From NCBI GenBank assembly GCA_964565375.1, contig CAZMEV010000031.1, positions 1 through 29,447 on the forward strand: a DNA stretch of 29,447 bases, read 5' to 3'. This document shows positions 6,379 to 14,425 of this stretch, piece by piece. Both the position numbers and the translations under genes were made by a program. Every line of letters begins with the position of its first letter. Position 1 is the stretch's first letter. The notes under the pieces were generated by a model. The model did no database searches. It worked only from the letters and a program-made list of their open reading frames with translations, and was not told the origin of the DNA. The DNA comes from SLAN01 sp964565375 (GTDB lineage: Bacteria; Spirochaetota; Spirochaetia; DSM-27196; SKKC01).

Positions 6379-7919
6379 GCAAGCGCTCGCGGCTGAGTGC
6401 CGCACTTCGCCGCACCGTGGCCTTCTGCATTGTGCTGTCCATCACACTACCGAGCGCCCTTGCTCAAACACTGGAAGAGCAACGGCTTCGCCAGCCCCCG
6501 GTAATCCGCGGTGAACGGGTGATCGACGAGACCGAACGATTACAGCTCGCCAGGGTGAACCGGTCGTATCCGGTCACTCCGGGTGACGTGTATCGAATTA
6601 CATATCAGCGAGCCGGTACCCCCGTGACGATGACCGCCACGGTCGAAAGCGACTATGCGGTGAATCTGGACCTGTTCGGAATCGTCAATGGCGCCAATAA
6701 AACCTTCGGGCAGCTGCGCAGCGAAATCCAGCGAATCGTAGACGCGGCGATTCCGAGAAGCCTTCCATCCGTCACCCTGGTGACCCTCGGGGTGTTTCCG
6801 GTGCGAATTGTCGGCGAAGTCGCGCAGACACGGACGGTGACCGCCTGGGGCCTGAGCAGACTTTCGGATGTTGTGCGCGATAACCTCGAGGCGTACTCCT
6901 CGGTGCGCTCGGTTACGGTTATCCCGGAGAACGGCACCGAGCGGAATTTTGATCTGTTTCGGGCCATAGATACCGGCGATGTCGATCAGGACCCCTATGT
7001 GCGCCCCGGTGATACCGTTCGAATCGAGCGCGCGGGACGGGTCGTCTACATCGGAGGAGAGGTGAACCGACCGGGACGTCTCGAACTGACCGAGGACGAG
7101 ACAATAGAGGATGTGCTTCGTTACGCGCGAGGCGTGACCCGGGACGCAGATTTATCCCGGGTTCGTGTTACGCGGTCCGAAGACCGGACAGCGCGGACCC
7201 GTTTTCTCGACCTCGACGACTCCTTCACCAATATAATTATCCGCGACGGAGACGTTCTTATCATTCCCTCGGTGCGGACTCAGCAGCCGGTAGTCTTCGT
7301 CGAAGAGCTTTCGCTCGTGCCCGGTCTCGAAGGACCGCCGCCGGAGCAGCCGCAGACGTCCAGACTTGTGGTGCCCATAGGACTCGGAGAGACACTGCAT
7401 GGCGTTCTGAGACGGGTGCAGGGCGATTTATCACGGCAGGCGAACCTCCGACGCGGGACGCTTGTGCGCGACGGAGAGCTCGTTCGCCTCGGTGGAACAT
7501 TCGAGCAGCTGCTTTACGCCTGGGACGAGTCACTCGACGTTGAACTGCGTCCGTTCGACCGGATTATTATTCCCCGTGACCGTGCGCCCGATGTCGAGAC
7601 CGAGGAAGACGGTCTTGTACTGATTACCGGAGGCGTGAATGCACCGGGACTCTATCCGGTCATTCCCGGGGCCGGCGCGTATACTCATATTCAGCGGGCG
7701 GGAGGGTTTAACAGGGAGTTGAACTCGCGGGAAGAATTCCGGGTGTTCGACGCACGTGGACAACTCAAACCCGACAACCTGCCTGTCGAAGCCGGCGACC
7801 ATATTGAAGTCATGCGTAATTCGTTTGTGTACAACTACAACCGCTACTTTCCCATAATCGCGACCGGAGTCGGATTCATGGCGACGATCGTCGCCACGCT
7901 TACGCTTTTCGGCCTGTAA
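6375..7919 (+). CDS. Wza-family polysaccharide export protein with SLBB domains
   Basis: This is a 514-residue protein. A signal peptide (cleavage probably after ALA, residues 28-30) precedes a Poly_export domain at about 65-155 (YPVTPGDVYRITYQ, SVTLVTLGVFPVRIVGEV). SLBB domains follow, one starting about 225 (YIGGEVNRPGRLELTEDETI) and a second at about 415 (LITGGVNAPGLYPV). Residues about 488-512 form a hydrophobic helix (IIATGVGFMATIVATLTLFGL) at the extreme C-terminus. In E. coli Wza the C-terminal amphipathic helix crosses the outer membrane and the N-terminus is lipidated; here no lipobox cysteine is present and the last helix is almost purely apolar. It would conduct polymer through the periplasm and outer membrane with the co-polymerase encoded just upstream. 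Confidence in the family is high; the membrane topology is less certain. Confidence 0.88.
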   Translation: MSKRSRLSAALRRTVAFCIVLSITLPSALAQTLEEQRLRQPPVIRGERVIDETERLQLARVNRSYPVTPGDVYRITYQRAGTPVTMTATVESDYAVNLDLFGIVNGANKTFGQLRSEIQRIVDAAIPRSLPSVTLVTLGVFPVRIVGEVAQTRTVTAWGLSRLSDVVRDNLEAYSSVRSVTVIPENGTERNFDLFRAIDTGDVDQDPYVRPGDTVRIERAGRVVYIGGEVNRPGRLELTEDETIEDVLRYARGVTRDADLSRVRVTRSEDRTARTRFLDLDDSFTNIIIRDGDVLIIPSVRTQQPVVFVEELSLVPGLEGPPPEQPQTSRLVVPIGLGETLHGVLRRVQGDLSRQANLRRGTLVRDGELVRLGGTFEQLLYAWDESLDVELRPFDRIIIPRDRAPDVETEEDGLVLITGGVNAPGLYPVIPGAGAYTHIQRAGGFNRELNSREEFRVFDARGQLKPDNLPVEAGDHIEVMRNSFVYNYNRYFPIIATGVGFMATIVATLTLFGL

Positions 7920-7933
7920 CGGAGGAGCACGAT

Positions 7934-8488
7934 ATGCCGTTCACCGTACACTATCTCGAAATCAATGGATTGCTGCTATTCGAGCCGTTGAAATTCTCCG
8001 ACAGTCGGGGATGGTTTGCAGAGTACTACCGCGAAAGCCTCTTTCGCGAGACCGGCATCTGCGCACCGTTCGTTCAGGATAACGTATCGTATTCCATTCG
8101 CGGCGTAATTCGCGGGTTACATTACCAGATTGCTCCCGCCGCACAGGCAAAGCTTGTTACCGTGCTCGAGGGCGACATTTACGATGTCGCTGTGGATCTA
8201 CGCACCGACTCACCCACGCGGCTTTCGTGGACCGGTGTGCCGCTGACCGCGGAAAGAGCACAGATGCTCTACATCCCGGAGGGCTTCGCACACGGCTTCG
8301 CCGTACTGTCCGAGCGCGCGGTCGTACACTATAAATGCACGACCGAGTATCAGCCACAGTACGAACGCGGTATCCGCTGGAACGACCCGGACCTCGGGAT
8401 TACCTGGCCGATAGCTGATCCCATCATATCCGACAAGGATCTCCGACTGCCGGTCATGTCGACACAACCCGATGGAGCAGTACCATGA
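7934..8488 (+). CDS. rmlC: dTDP-4-dehydrorhamnose 3,5-epimerase
   Basis: At 184 residues it is the usual length for RmlC. The cupin core is clear: DSRGWFAE (23-30), DNVSYS, and RGLHYQ with the catalytic His63. The segment IPEGFAHGF, the HYKCTTEY motif carrying the active-site tyrosine, and the late WNDPDLGITWP block follow. It converts dTDP-4-keto-6-deoxy-D-glucose to the 4-keto-L-rhamno form in the cytoplasm. A GGAGGAG ribosome-binding site lies before the ATG. The gene is 14 bases after the export gene and overlaps rmlD by 4 bases, so rhamnose supply is co-expressed with polymer export. Expected residues are all present. Confidence 0.95.
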   Translation: MPFTVHYLEINGLLLFEPLKFSDSRGWFAEYYRESLFRETGICAPFVQDNVSYSIRGVIRGLHYQIAPAAQAKLVTVLEGDIYDVAVDLRTDSPTRLSWTGVPLTAERAQMLYIPEGFAHGFAVLSERAVVHYKCTTEYQPQYERGIRWNDPDLGITWPIADPIISDKDLRLPVMSTQPDGAVP

Positions 8489-9390
8489 TCTGGCTGCTCG
8501 GCAAGGACGGGATGCTCGGCAGTATGCTGGAGCAGGAACTATTTGCCGCAGGCACACAGTTTCATGCCACAGGCAGAGAATGCGACGTAGCCGTGCCCGA
8601 GCAACTGCACGAACACTCGCCACCGGCTACTCCGAGCTGGGTAATCAACTGCACCGGCTTCACGGCCGTTGATCGCGCCGAGACCGAGCGTGTAGCAGCC
8701 TGGGCGGTTAATTGCGACGGTGCGGAATACCTCGCACGCTACTGCAGGACAATCGGCGCACGGCTCATACACGTTTCAACAGACTATGTGTTCGACGGAG
8801 CCGACCATCGCGGATATGACGAGCAGGCCCCGACCTCGCCTCTGAACGTTTACGGGGCGAGCAAGGAAGCAGGGGAGCGAATGGTCCGCCTCGTACTTAA
8901 AGACCATGTCATTGTTCGGACCGCATGGTTGTTCGCGGAGTCGGGAAAAAACTTCGTGACCACGATGCTTCGACTCATGGACGGGGCCCAACCGCTCGAA
9001 ATTGTTGACGACCAGCACGGAACGCCGACCTACGCTCGCGATCTCGCCCGAAGCATTCTGCAGATTGTGGAATCTCGCAAGTTCGTGCCCGGAGTGTTCC
9101 ACTTCACGAACTCCGGGTTAACAACCTGGTACCACTTCGCCTGCTGCATTCAGCGAAGGGCAACCGAAATGGGATTGCTCGGGCACGCTGTCCCTATACA
9201 CACGATCAAGTCCGACAAACTCACAAGACAGGCGGAACGGCCGGCATGGTCGGCACTGAAATCCGATCGAATTCGCACCGTCTACCGGGTCATTCCCCGA
9301 CCGTGGACCGAAGCGCTCGATGAATGTCTCGAACGGATGCTTCCGATGTCCGAGGAACGACAGACACGCGCACCTACGCGCACAGTGTAG
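8485..9390 (+). CDS. rmlD: dTDP-4-dehydrorhamnose reductase
   Basis: This 301-residue short-chain dehydrogenase has the compact RmlD cofactor motif LLGKDGMLGSML at the N-terminus. The other signatures are INCTGFTAVDRAE, HVSTDYVFDG, the catalytic YGASK (Tyr and Lys) and RTAWLFAESGKNFV, then DDQHGTPTYARDLA. It reduces the C4 keto group with NAD(P)H to give dTDP-L-rhamnose, the last step of the pathway. The ATG overlaps the rmlC stop (ATGA). The last 15-20 residues (MSEERQTRAPTRTV) are extra and low in complexity. The neighbouring genes make its role in exopolysaccharide precursor supply very likely. Confidence 0.94.
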   Translation: MIWLLGKDGMLGSMLEQELFAAGTQFHATGRECDVAVPEQLHEHSPPATPSWVINCTGFTAVDRAETERVAAWAVNCDGAEYLARYCRTIGARLIHVSTDYVFDGADHRGYDEQAPTSPLNVYGASKEAGERMVRLVLKDHVIVRTAWLFAESGKNFVTTMLRLMDGAQPLEIVDDQHGTPTYARDLARSILQIVESRKFVPGVFHFTNSGLTTWYHFACCIQRRATEMGLLGHAVPIHTIKSDKLTRQAERPAWSALKSDRIRTVYRVIPRPWTEALDECLERMLPMSEERQTRAPTRTV

Positions 9391-9430
9391 CTGATTCGCT
9401 GATCCGGGCCGGAAAACGCAGGAGGAGAAC

Positions 9431-10609
9431 ATGCGCAGTTTCAGGAACATACTGGTTACCGGCGGGTGCGGGTTTATCGGCACGAACTTTATCCGCTTTA
9501 TGTTTGCGCAGCCGGAGTTCACCGGGCGTATTATTAATCTCGACGCGCTGACCTACGCGGGGAATCCCGACAATCTCACCGACATAGCAGCCCGCTACGG
9601 CGCACTTCCACTGAAGTCGGCCGGCGCCACCACCAGAAATGGAGGCGATCACGGCCGATACGTGTTCCGTCACGCCGACATTCGTGACCCGGAGACGGTG
9701 AATGAGATATGTTCCGGGTTCAATGTCGATGCTATCGTGCATTTCGCCGCGGAATCCCACGTCGACCGATCCATACTTGGCCCTCGCGCGTTTATGGAAA
9801 CCAATGTCCTCGGCACCTTTAATCTGCTCGAGGCCGCATCCCGGCACTGGGGGCTTCGCGGGAAGACCAACGGATCGCCGGCTGCGGAACTCCTGTTTCA
9901 CCACGTAAGCACCGACGAAGTATTCGGCTCCCTCGGCGAATCCGGCTATTTTCGCGAGGAAAGCCCGTACGATCCGAAAAGCCCCTATTCCGCGTCGAAG
10001 ACCGCCTCCGACCACCTCGTGCGCGCCTACGGACATACTTACGGCCTGCCGTTTACCATATCCAACTGTTCGAACAACTACGGCCCGTATCAGTTTCCCG
10101 AGAAGATGCTTCCGCTCATGATTCTGAACCTGCTCGACGGTAAGGAGCTGCCGGTGTACGGCGACGGACGGAATATTCGTGACTGGCTGCACGTAGAGGA
10201 CCATGCCCGGGCGATCTGGACCGTTCTCCGGCATGGCAAGGCGGGAGGGACCTACCTGGTAGGCGGGGAGAACGAGTGGGAAAACATCGACCTTATAAAA
10301 ACGCTGTGCGCCAAGATCGCCGCACGTACCGGTATCGCCGAGACACAGTATCTTGCGAGAATTCGATTCGTCGCGGACCGACCGGGTCACGACCGTCGCT
10401 ACGCGATCGACTGCAGCAGGATTAAACGCGAGCTCGGTTGGAAACGCCGGTACGATTTCTCCGAGGGTCTTGACCGGACAATCGACTGGTACCTCGCCAA
10501 CAGCGAGTGGATCGGCCGGATTCGCGAGGGCTCATATCGCGCATGGATCGAGACCAATTACACACACCGGAAATCCGACCGGGAACCCTCCGCGATTACC
10601 GCTGAATGA
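9431..10609 (+). CDS. rmlB: dTDP-glucose 4,6-dehydratase
   Basis: This 392-residue extended SDR enzyme shows the NAD-binding TGGCGFIG near residue 11, HFAAESHVDRS, the active-site HVSTDEVFG (Thr-Asp-Glu) and YSASK. The downstream markers NNYGPYQFPEKMLPLMI, YGDGRNIRDWLHVEDH and DRPGHDRRYAID are also present. It performs the first rhamnose-specific step, dTDP-glucose to dTDP-4-keto-6-deoxyglucose. It is about 30-40 residues longer than many RmlB proteins: a Gly/Ala/Thr-rich insert (PLKSAGATTRNGGDHG, near 57-72), a second (GLRGKTNGSPAAE) and a tail after the usual end. AGGAGGAG precedes the ATG. It is the last gene of the operon; the thymidylyltransferase gene rmlA is not in the window. Confidence 0.95.
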   Translation: MRSFRNILVTGGCGFIGTNFIRFMFAQPEFTGRIINLDALTYAGNPDNLTDIAARYGALPLKSAGATTRNGGDHGRYVFRHADIRDPETVNEICSGFNVDAIVHFAAESHVDRSILGPRAFMETNVLGTFNLLEAASRHWGLRGKTNGSPAAELLFHHVSTDEVFGSLGESGYFREESPYDPKSPYSASKTASDHLVRAYGHTYGLPFTISNCSNNYGPYQFPEKMLPLMILNLLDGKELPVYGDGRNIRDWLHVEDHARAIWTVLRHGKAGGTYLVGGENEWENIDLIKTLCAKIAARTGIAETQYLARIRFVADRPGHDRRYAIDCSRIKRELGWKRRYDFSEGLDRTIDWYLANSEWIGRIREGSYRAWIETNYTHRKSDREPSAITAE

Positions 10610-10887
10610 CATACATGTAATCGGAAATTACATATGTGCAATCGCGTATCCAGTCGGCGGCTCGAAGCCCGCGTCGAGCTCGCCGGTTTCACCCTGAACG
10701 CTCGTAACCTTTCGCCTGCAGGTACTCAAGCCACAAAGATTTATCCCGACATCTCGAAATAGGCAACATCGGTTGTGGACTCAGCTGCAATCGCGGCACG
10801 GATATTGCATCTTCCTTGAAACGGTCACGCCGTGCGGCAATTGTGATCGCGAGAAGAAGACTGCTATACGCCTATCCGGAGGAATCC
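10610..10887. other. Intergenic region after the rhamnose operon
   Basis: There is no convincing gene. A small hairpin, ATGTAAT (10615-10621), loop CGGAA, ATTACAT (10627-10633), lies six bases past the rmlB stop; it has no T-run, so it is a weak end-of-operon structure rather than a proven terminator. A possible promoter pair TTGTGA with TATACG (10865-10870), 18 bases apart, lies too close to the next ribosome-binding site to be convincing. Confidence 0.35.
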
Positions 10888-11331
10888 GTGGATCGAACGA
10901 ACAGACACACGGTGACAACAAAACATGTGGCGATCGCGATGATCGCATCATCCGCCTTACTCATCGCAGCCTGCGACGTGCCGACGCAATCGCACGGCCG
11001 GGGCGACGGAACAAGAAATACGGTGGGAACGACCCGAATCGAGCTGGACGCCGAATCGTTCAATCTCGCCTGGAATCCCGATGAAGAGCGGGAGGTCGAA
11101 TCCTACGAGCTCGCTTTCCGCGAACGAGGCGAGAGTGTCTGGCAGGAACTCGGAACGGTGCCCGGCGATGTAACGAGATATGAGGTCCATGCCGATGAGC
11201 TGGGAACTCCATCCGGCACATTCGAATTCGCAGTCCGATCGGTATCGCCCGAGGACGGGGTGTCCGACTACCATGAGTCGACCGCACCGGACGCGAGGCC
11301 TGAGGGCGGCTGGTATCTGGACCTTCAGTAG
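10888..11331 (+). CDS. Small lipoprotein with one fibronectin type III domain
   Basis: Starting from GTG 10888, which has GGAGG five bases upstream, the product has 147 residues. A hydrophobic leader (VAIAMIASSALLIAAC) ends in a lipobox with Cys, so the mature protein should be lipid-anchored and extracytoplasmic. After a short polar linker, residues about 50-135 read as one FN3 fold: FNLAWNPDEEREVESYELAFR, WQELGTVPGDVTRYEV, GTFEFAVRSVSPEDGVSDY. FN3 domains mediate protein or glycan contacts; no enzyme domain is present. A longer frame from 10816 would bury the leader and is rejected. Its stop codon lies within the first unit of a 9-bp tandem array. It stands alone between the exopolysaccharide and catabolic loci, so its partner is unknown. 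Confidence 0.72.
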   Translation: MDRTNRHTVTTKHVAIAMIASSALLIAACDVPTQSHGRGDGTRNTVGTTRIELDAESFNLAWNPDEEREVESYELAFRERGESVWQELGTVPGDVTRYEVHADELGTPSGTFEFAVRSVSPEDGVSDYHESTAPDARPEGGWYLDLQ

Positions 11332-11383
11332 GTTCAGTAGGTTCAGTAGGTTCAGTAGGTTCAGTAGGTTCAGTAGGTTCAGG
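11324..11383. repeat. 9-bp tandem array TTCAGTAGG, six copies, starting at a stop codon
   Basis: Six perfect units TTCAGTAGG run from 11324 to 11377, followed by a partial TTCAGG. The frame of the upstream lipoprotein gene passes through the array, so each unit contributes an in-frame TAG: 11329 (the real stop), 11338, 11347, 11356, 11365 and 11374. Unit length is a multiple of three, so copy-number change cannot alter the protein. Confidence 0.95.
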
Positions 11384-11419
11384 CGCCCCGCCGGGCCGGG
11401 CGGCTCCGGTTTCGAATAG

Positions 11420-11439
11420 GTGCCGTCCCGCAGGGGCAC
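11420..11439. terminator. Possible hairpin between convergent genes
   Basis: GTGCC (11420-11424) pairs with GGCAC (11435-11439) around a GC-rich loop, just before the stop of the leftward epimerase gene and after the lipoprotein gene. There is no T-tract, so intrinsic termination is doubtful. Confidence 0.25.
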
Positions 11440-11445
11440 GCCTCC

Positions 11446-12711
11446 TTATCGCGAGCGCGAAGCCCGCGTGATAAGCATTCTCGGTATGTGAAAGGGGCCT
11501 TTGAACATGGTTCCTTTCAGATCGCTCGAAATGCTTCCGTCGCGGTGAAGGTATCCAAACCATTCCCCGTGCTCGGGATCGGGAAAGTGTGCGTATGTCC
11601 ACGCTTTCACCTCGTTGTAGCGGTCGAGAAAGCGTGACTCACCGGTAAGATCCCAGGCGCGAAGCGTCGCGTTCATCGCTTCGGTGTGCGGCCACCAGAA
11701 CTTCATGTCGTGCCAGTACTCGGGAGAGGAAATGCCTCTTGCATCGCGGAAATAGAAAAGCCCGCCGTACTCACGGTCCCAGCCCCACTCCCACATCCAG
11801 TCAAGCATCTTTTTCGCAAGAGACACCATCTCGCCGGCCTCCCGGGACTGCGGGTCGTCGGCCTCCGGGGTGCGAGCGGTACGCACAGCGCTGTCCTGTC
11901 TCGCGGCAGCCTCTTCAAGCAGAAACCACGCGCCCTCTATTGCATGTCCCGGATTCAGAAGCCGCCCTTCGAAATGGTCGAGCAACTCGCCGTCCGGTCC
12001 GCACTGCTCGAGCACACAGCGGTACGATTCGTTCAGGAAGCAGCGGGAAATAAGCTCAATACTTTCATCGATAATGTAATTTGTAAGGTCGATGTCTTTC
12101 CCCACCACCGCCGGATGCTCATCGAGGGCTTCGGCATCTGCGGCACGCACGCGGTGGAGCGCGCGGCGTACCGTCTGCGCTACGTTAATGAGAATCATCG
12201 GCAACGCGAACCCGCGCGTCGGGCGGGTGCCGGGTACCTCCTTTGGCTCGAGCAGCCCCGGCGTATCCCGGTAATGCAGGATGCGTTCGAGTACCGCTAC
12301 CGCTTTTGAGACATAGGAGGCATCCCCGGAAGCTTCCGCATAGGCAGCGAATGCGGCACAGGCAAAGCATTCGGTGAAAAGATAGCGCCGCATGCGAAGC
12401 GGCGCCCCCTCACGGGTAACCCGGTACCACATGCGCCCGTCCTCGCGAAAGCCGAACCGTTCAATAAACGCAATACAGGATGCCGCAGCCTCGAGATACT
12501 CTTCCGCGCGGGAAACATCCACATACGCAGTGGAGAGCGCCCACGCAAAGCGGCCCTGAAACCACATGGATTTGTCCGATTCTACAAGCGCTCCGCGCCG
12601 GTCACACCCGGTCAGAACGCCTCCATGAACCGGGTCCATGCCGTGCTCGAGCCAGAACGGAAGAATGTCCTCGATCAGCTCCTGTCGCGCCTCATGTGCG
12701 TCATTCGTCAT
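11446..12711 (-). CDS. AGE-family N-acylglucosamine 2-epimerase-like sugar isomerase
   Basis: This 421-residue protein is the usual size for the AGE (alpha/alpha six-barrel) family. Family markers are visible: FWLEHGMDPVHGGV, KSMWFQGRFAWALS, the catalytic-His block LNPGHAIEGAW, WGWDREYGGLFYF, KFWWPHTEAMNA and FKGPFHIPRML. Members interconvert sugars at C2 (GlcNAc/ManNAc, cellobiose) or aldose/ketose (mannose/fructose); residues seen here do not decide between them. The acidic stretch TARTPEADDPQSREAGE before the penultimate helices is an insertion. Its ATG lies within the end of the oxidoreductase gene (11-base overlap, GAGGGA before the start), so the two are co-translated in the lacI operon. 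With an alpha-mannosidase nearby, mannose or a mannose derivative is a reasonable substrate guess. Confidence 0.85.
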   Translation of the reverse strand: MTNDAHEARQELIEDILPFWLEHGMDPVHGGVLTGCDRRGALVESDKSMWFQGRFAWALSTAYVDVSRAEEYLEAAASCIAFIERFGFREDGRMWYRVTREGAPLRMRRYLFTECFACAAFAAYAEASGDASYVSKAVAVLERILHYRDTPGLLEPKEVPGTRPTRGFALPMILINVAQTVRRALHRVRAADAEALDEHPAVVGKDIDLTNYIIDESIELISRCFLNESYRCVLEQCGPDGELLDHFEGRLLNPGHAIEGAWFLLEEAAARQDSAVRTARTPEADDPQSREAGEMVSLAKKMLDWMWEWGWDREYGGLFYFRDARGISSPEYWHDMKFWWPHTEAMNATLRAWDLTGESRFLDRYNEVKAWTYAHFPDPEHGEWFGYLHRDGSISSDLKGTMFKGPFHIPRMLITRASRSR

Positions 12712-14416
12712 AGCTTCCCTCGTCCCACAGTATCGCCGCCTCGCCGCGAGTCAGGCGGTTGCGTCCGCGTGACCGTCCGAGCCTGCGACCGATTCGCGGC
12801 CGACGGCCGGGGCCGAACAGCCGTCCGAGCTCTTCGTCGCTTATCCGTTCGTCGGGAAAGATTCGCGTTTCATTCACCCAGGAGGTGTCCACTTTTGTTC
12901 CATACATTCGCTCTCGGACAACCGCACGCTGCAGCGCGGCAAATGCAGGATGATCGGCAGGCAGATCGCTGAACGGGAGAACCAGCGTACCCGATGCAAG
13001 TAGCCGATCCTGGACATTCCCGACAGCCACCGATCGTGGATTCAACCGGCGGTCGAGCGACTGCACGGCAAGCGCACCGGCCGCCTTGCCGAGACCAAGC
13101 GCCGTCGGCTGCACCCGGGCCGCCGCCGAAACAAGATGGCTGGCCGAGAAGCTCTTCTCCGCGACGATCAGCCCGTCGATCTCATCGGGAATAAGCGATG
13201 CAAGCGGAATGGAAAAAGCGGGCAGATCCGGAAGCGTAACCCGCGATTTGCGTTTTGCATCCATATGGACGTCGGCTGGATAGTCACACACAGCAACCGC
13301 TTCCCGCCGGGCACGGCTGCCTTCCGGGAGTCCGTCCGTCGCAGCGCCGACAAGGCTTGGGGTGCGAAGCATTGAGACATTCACAAGTCTCCGGCTCTCG
13401 CGGATATAGGGAATTTCAGCATACCGGACCGGCGACTGGCCTTCGCCGACATCCGGGTGCCGAAGCGAGAACCTCTTAATGAGCCACTCGGCAAGCCGTT
13501 TTGTCTTTCGCCTCGCCCGCCAGGCTGCGAGGCGGCGACCGTTCGCTCCGAGCGCGGCATAACGCGCGGCGAAATCATTACCACAGGTCGGCCAGTTCAG
13601 CATGAACCAGCCGTTGGGCAACCGGCCGTACTCAAAAAACGATCTCCAGGTCCGTCGCGCCCCGGCCTCCCTATTCTTGTTACCCGGGGTATTTCCAGTA
13701 TTCGCGCTCTCCCGGACACCGCCGGTATCTTCGACCCCCGGAGCATCGAGGATGCCGCGAAACTCCTTGGGGATTCCCGTCTCATCCTGGCCGTCGAGCA
13801 GCATTGAAGCCTCGGGGCCCTCTTCGGGGTATGGCAGGGTCGCCACCCAGGTTATATCCTGCATGGCGCGATCCGGGCGCCCGGGAGCTCCGGCTTCACC
13901 GGTTTCCAGACGGCTGTCCCGACCACAGCGGCTTTCTATCGGCATAAGCGTCAACAGATCACCGGTTTCCTCCGCCTCGATGGTAACCGGCGCCTGGACG
14001 GTGAACTCGCGCTCACCCCGGAAACTCACCGCCTCCAGCCGCTCTCCGAGAAGCGACACACTGACCGGATAACACCCGTGAATAATCGTAATGTTTTCGT
14101 GCTCGCCAAGCATTTCGCGAAGAATCTGCTCACCAACCCATGGCTCAAAGCACGTGTTGCTGACCCACCCGGTACGGATCGATTCCTCGCCGCCATAGTA
14201 GTCGAGCAGGCGCCTTCGAAACTCGCCCCAGATACCCGTCGCAATCAGCTCTCCGCCGTCAACCGCTGAGACACCTGCGGCGGTGAGCATACCTCCCACG
14301 CGCTGCGTAGACTCAACGAGCGTTACTATCTTTTCCGCCCGTGCCGCTTCAATGGCCGCGGCAACACCCGAGCACCCCGCACCGACGATAAGCACGTCGG
14401 TTGTTATTACGTTCAT
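12701..14416 (-). CDS. FAD-dependent oxidoreductase (FAD_oxidored family)
   Basis: The 571-residue product begins with a Rossmann FAD site (DVLIVGAGCSGVAAAIEAAR) and the GGMLTAAGVS segment of the FAD_oxidored (PF12831-type) group. It ends with the FAD-closing region GLIVAEKSFSASHLVSAAARVQPTALGLGKAAG. No signal peptide is seen, so it should be cytoplasmic. Such proteins recur in bacterial glycan loci, but their substrates are mostly unknown; oxidation of a sugar or sugar acid is an inference from context. A Gly/Asn/Thr-rich insert (ANTGNTPGNKNREAG) sits in the middle of the chain. The ATG lies nine bases after the lacI-type gene, with AGAGGA within the end of that gene, and the 3' end overlaps the epimerase gene. 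Confidence 0.8.
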   Translation of the reverse strand: MNVITTDVLIVGAGCSGVAAAIEAARAEKIVTLVESTQRVGGMLTAAGVSAVDGGELIATGIWGEFRRRLLDYYGGEESIRTGWVSNTCFEPWVGEQILREMLGEHENITIIHGCYPVSVSLLGERLEAVSFRGEREFTVQAPVTIEAEETGDLLTLMPIESRCGRDSRLETGEAGAPGRPDRAMQDITWVATLPYPEEGPEASMLLDGQDETGIPKEFRGILDAPGVEDTGGVRESANTGNTPGNKNREAGARRTWRSFFEYGRLPNGWFMLNWPTCGNDFAARYAALGANGRRLAAWRARRKTKRLAEWLIKRFSLRHPDVGEGQSPVRYAEIPYIRESRRLVNVSMLRTPSLVGAATDGLPEGSRARREAVAVCDYPADVHMDAKRKSRVTLPDLPAFSIPLASLIPDEIDGLIVAEKSFSASHLVSAAARVQPTALGLGKAAGALAVQSLDRRLNPRSVAVGNVQDRLLASGTLVLPFSDLPADHPAFAALQRAVVRERMYGTKVDTSWVNETRIFPDERISDEELGRLFGPGRRPRIGRRLGRSRGRNRLTRGEAAILWDEGSYDE

Positions 14417-14425
14417 AATCGTATT

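Noticed and set aside
9374..10390. 338-residue minus-strand frame opposite rmlB
   Set aside because: rmlB is unambiguous; the antisense frame has no domain and no operon context.
10816..10887. Upstream start for the FN3 lipoprotein
   Set aside because: It would put about 24 extra residues, rich in Arg, before the lipoprotein leader; GTG 10888 has GGAGG directly upstream.
11060..11602. Minus-strand frame with EPT repeats through the 9-bp array
   Set aside because: The repeat is just the array read in reverse; the frame overlaps the epimerase and lipoprotein genes antisense or out of frame.
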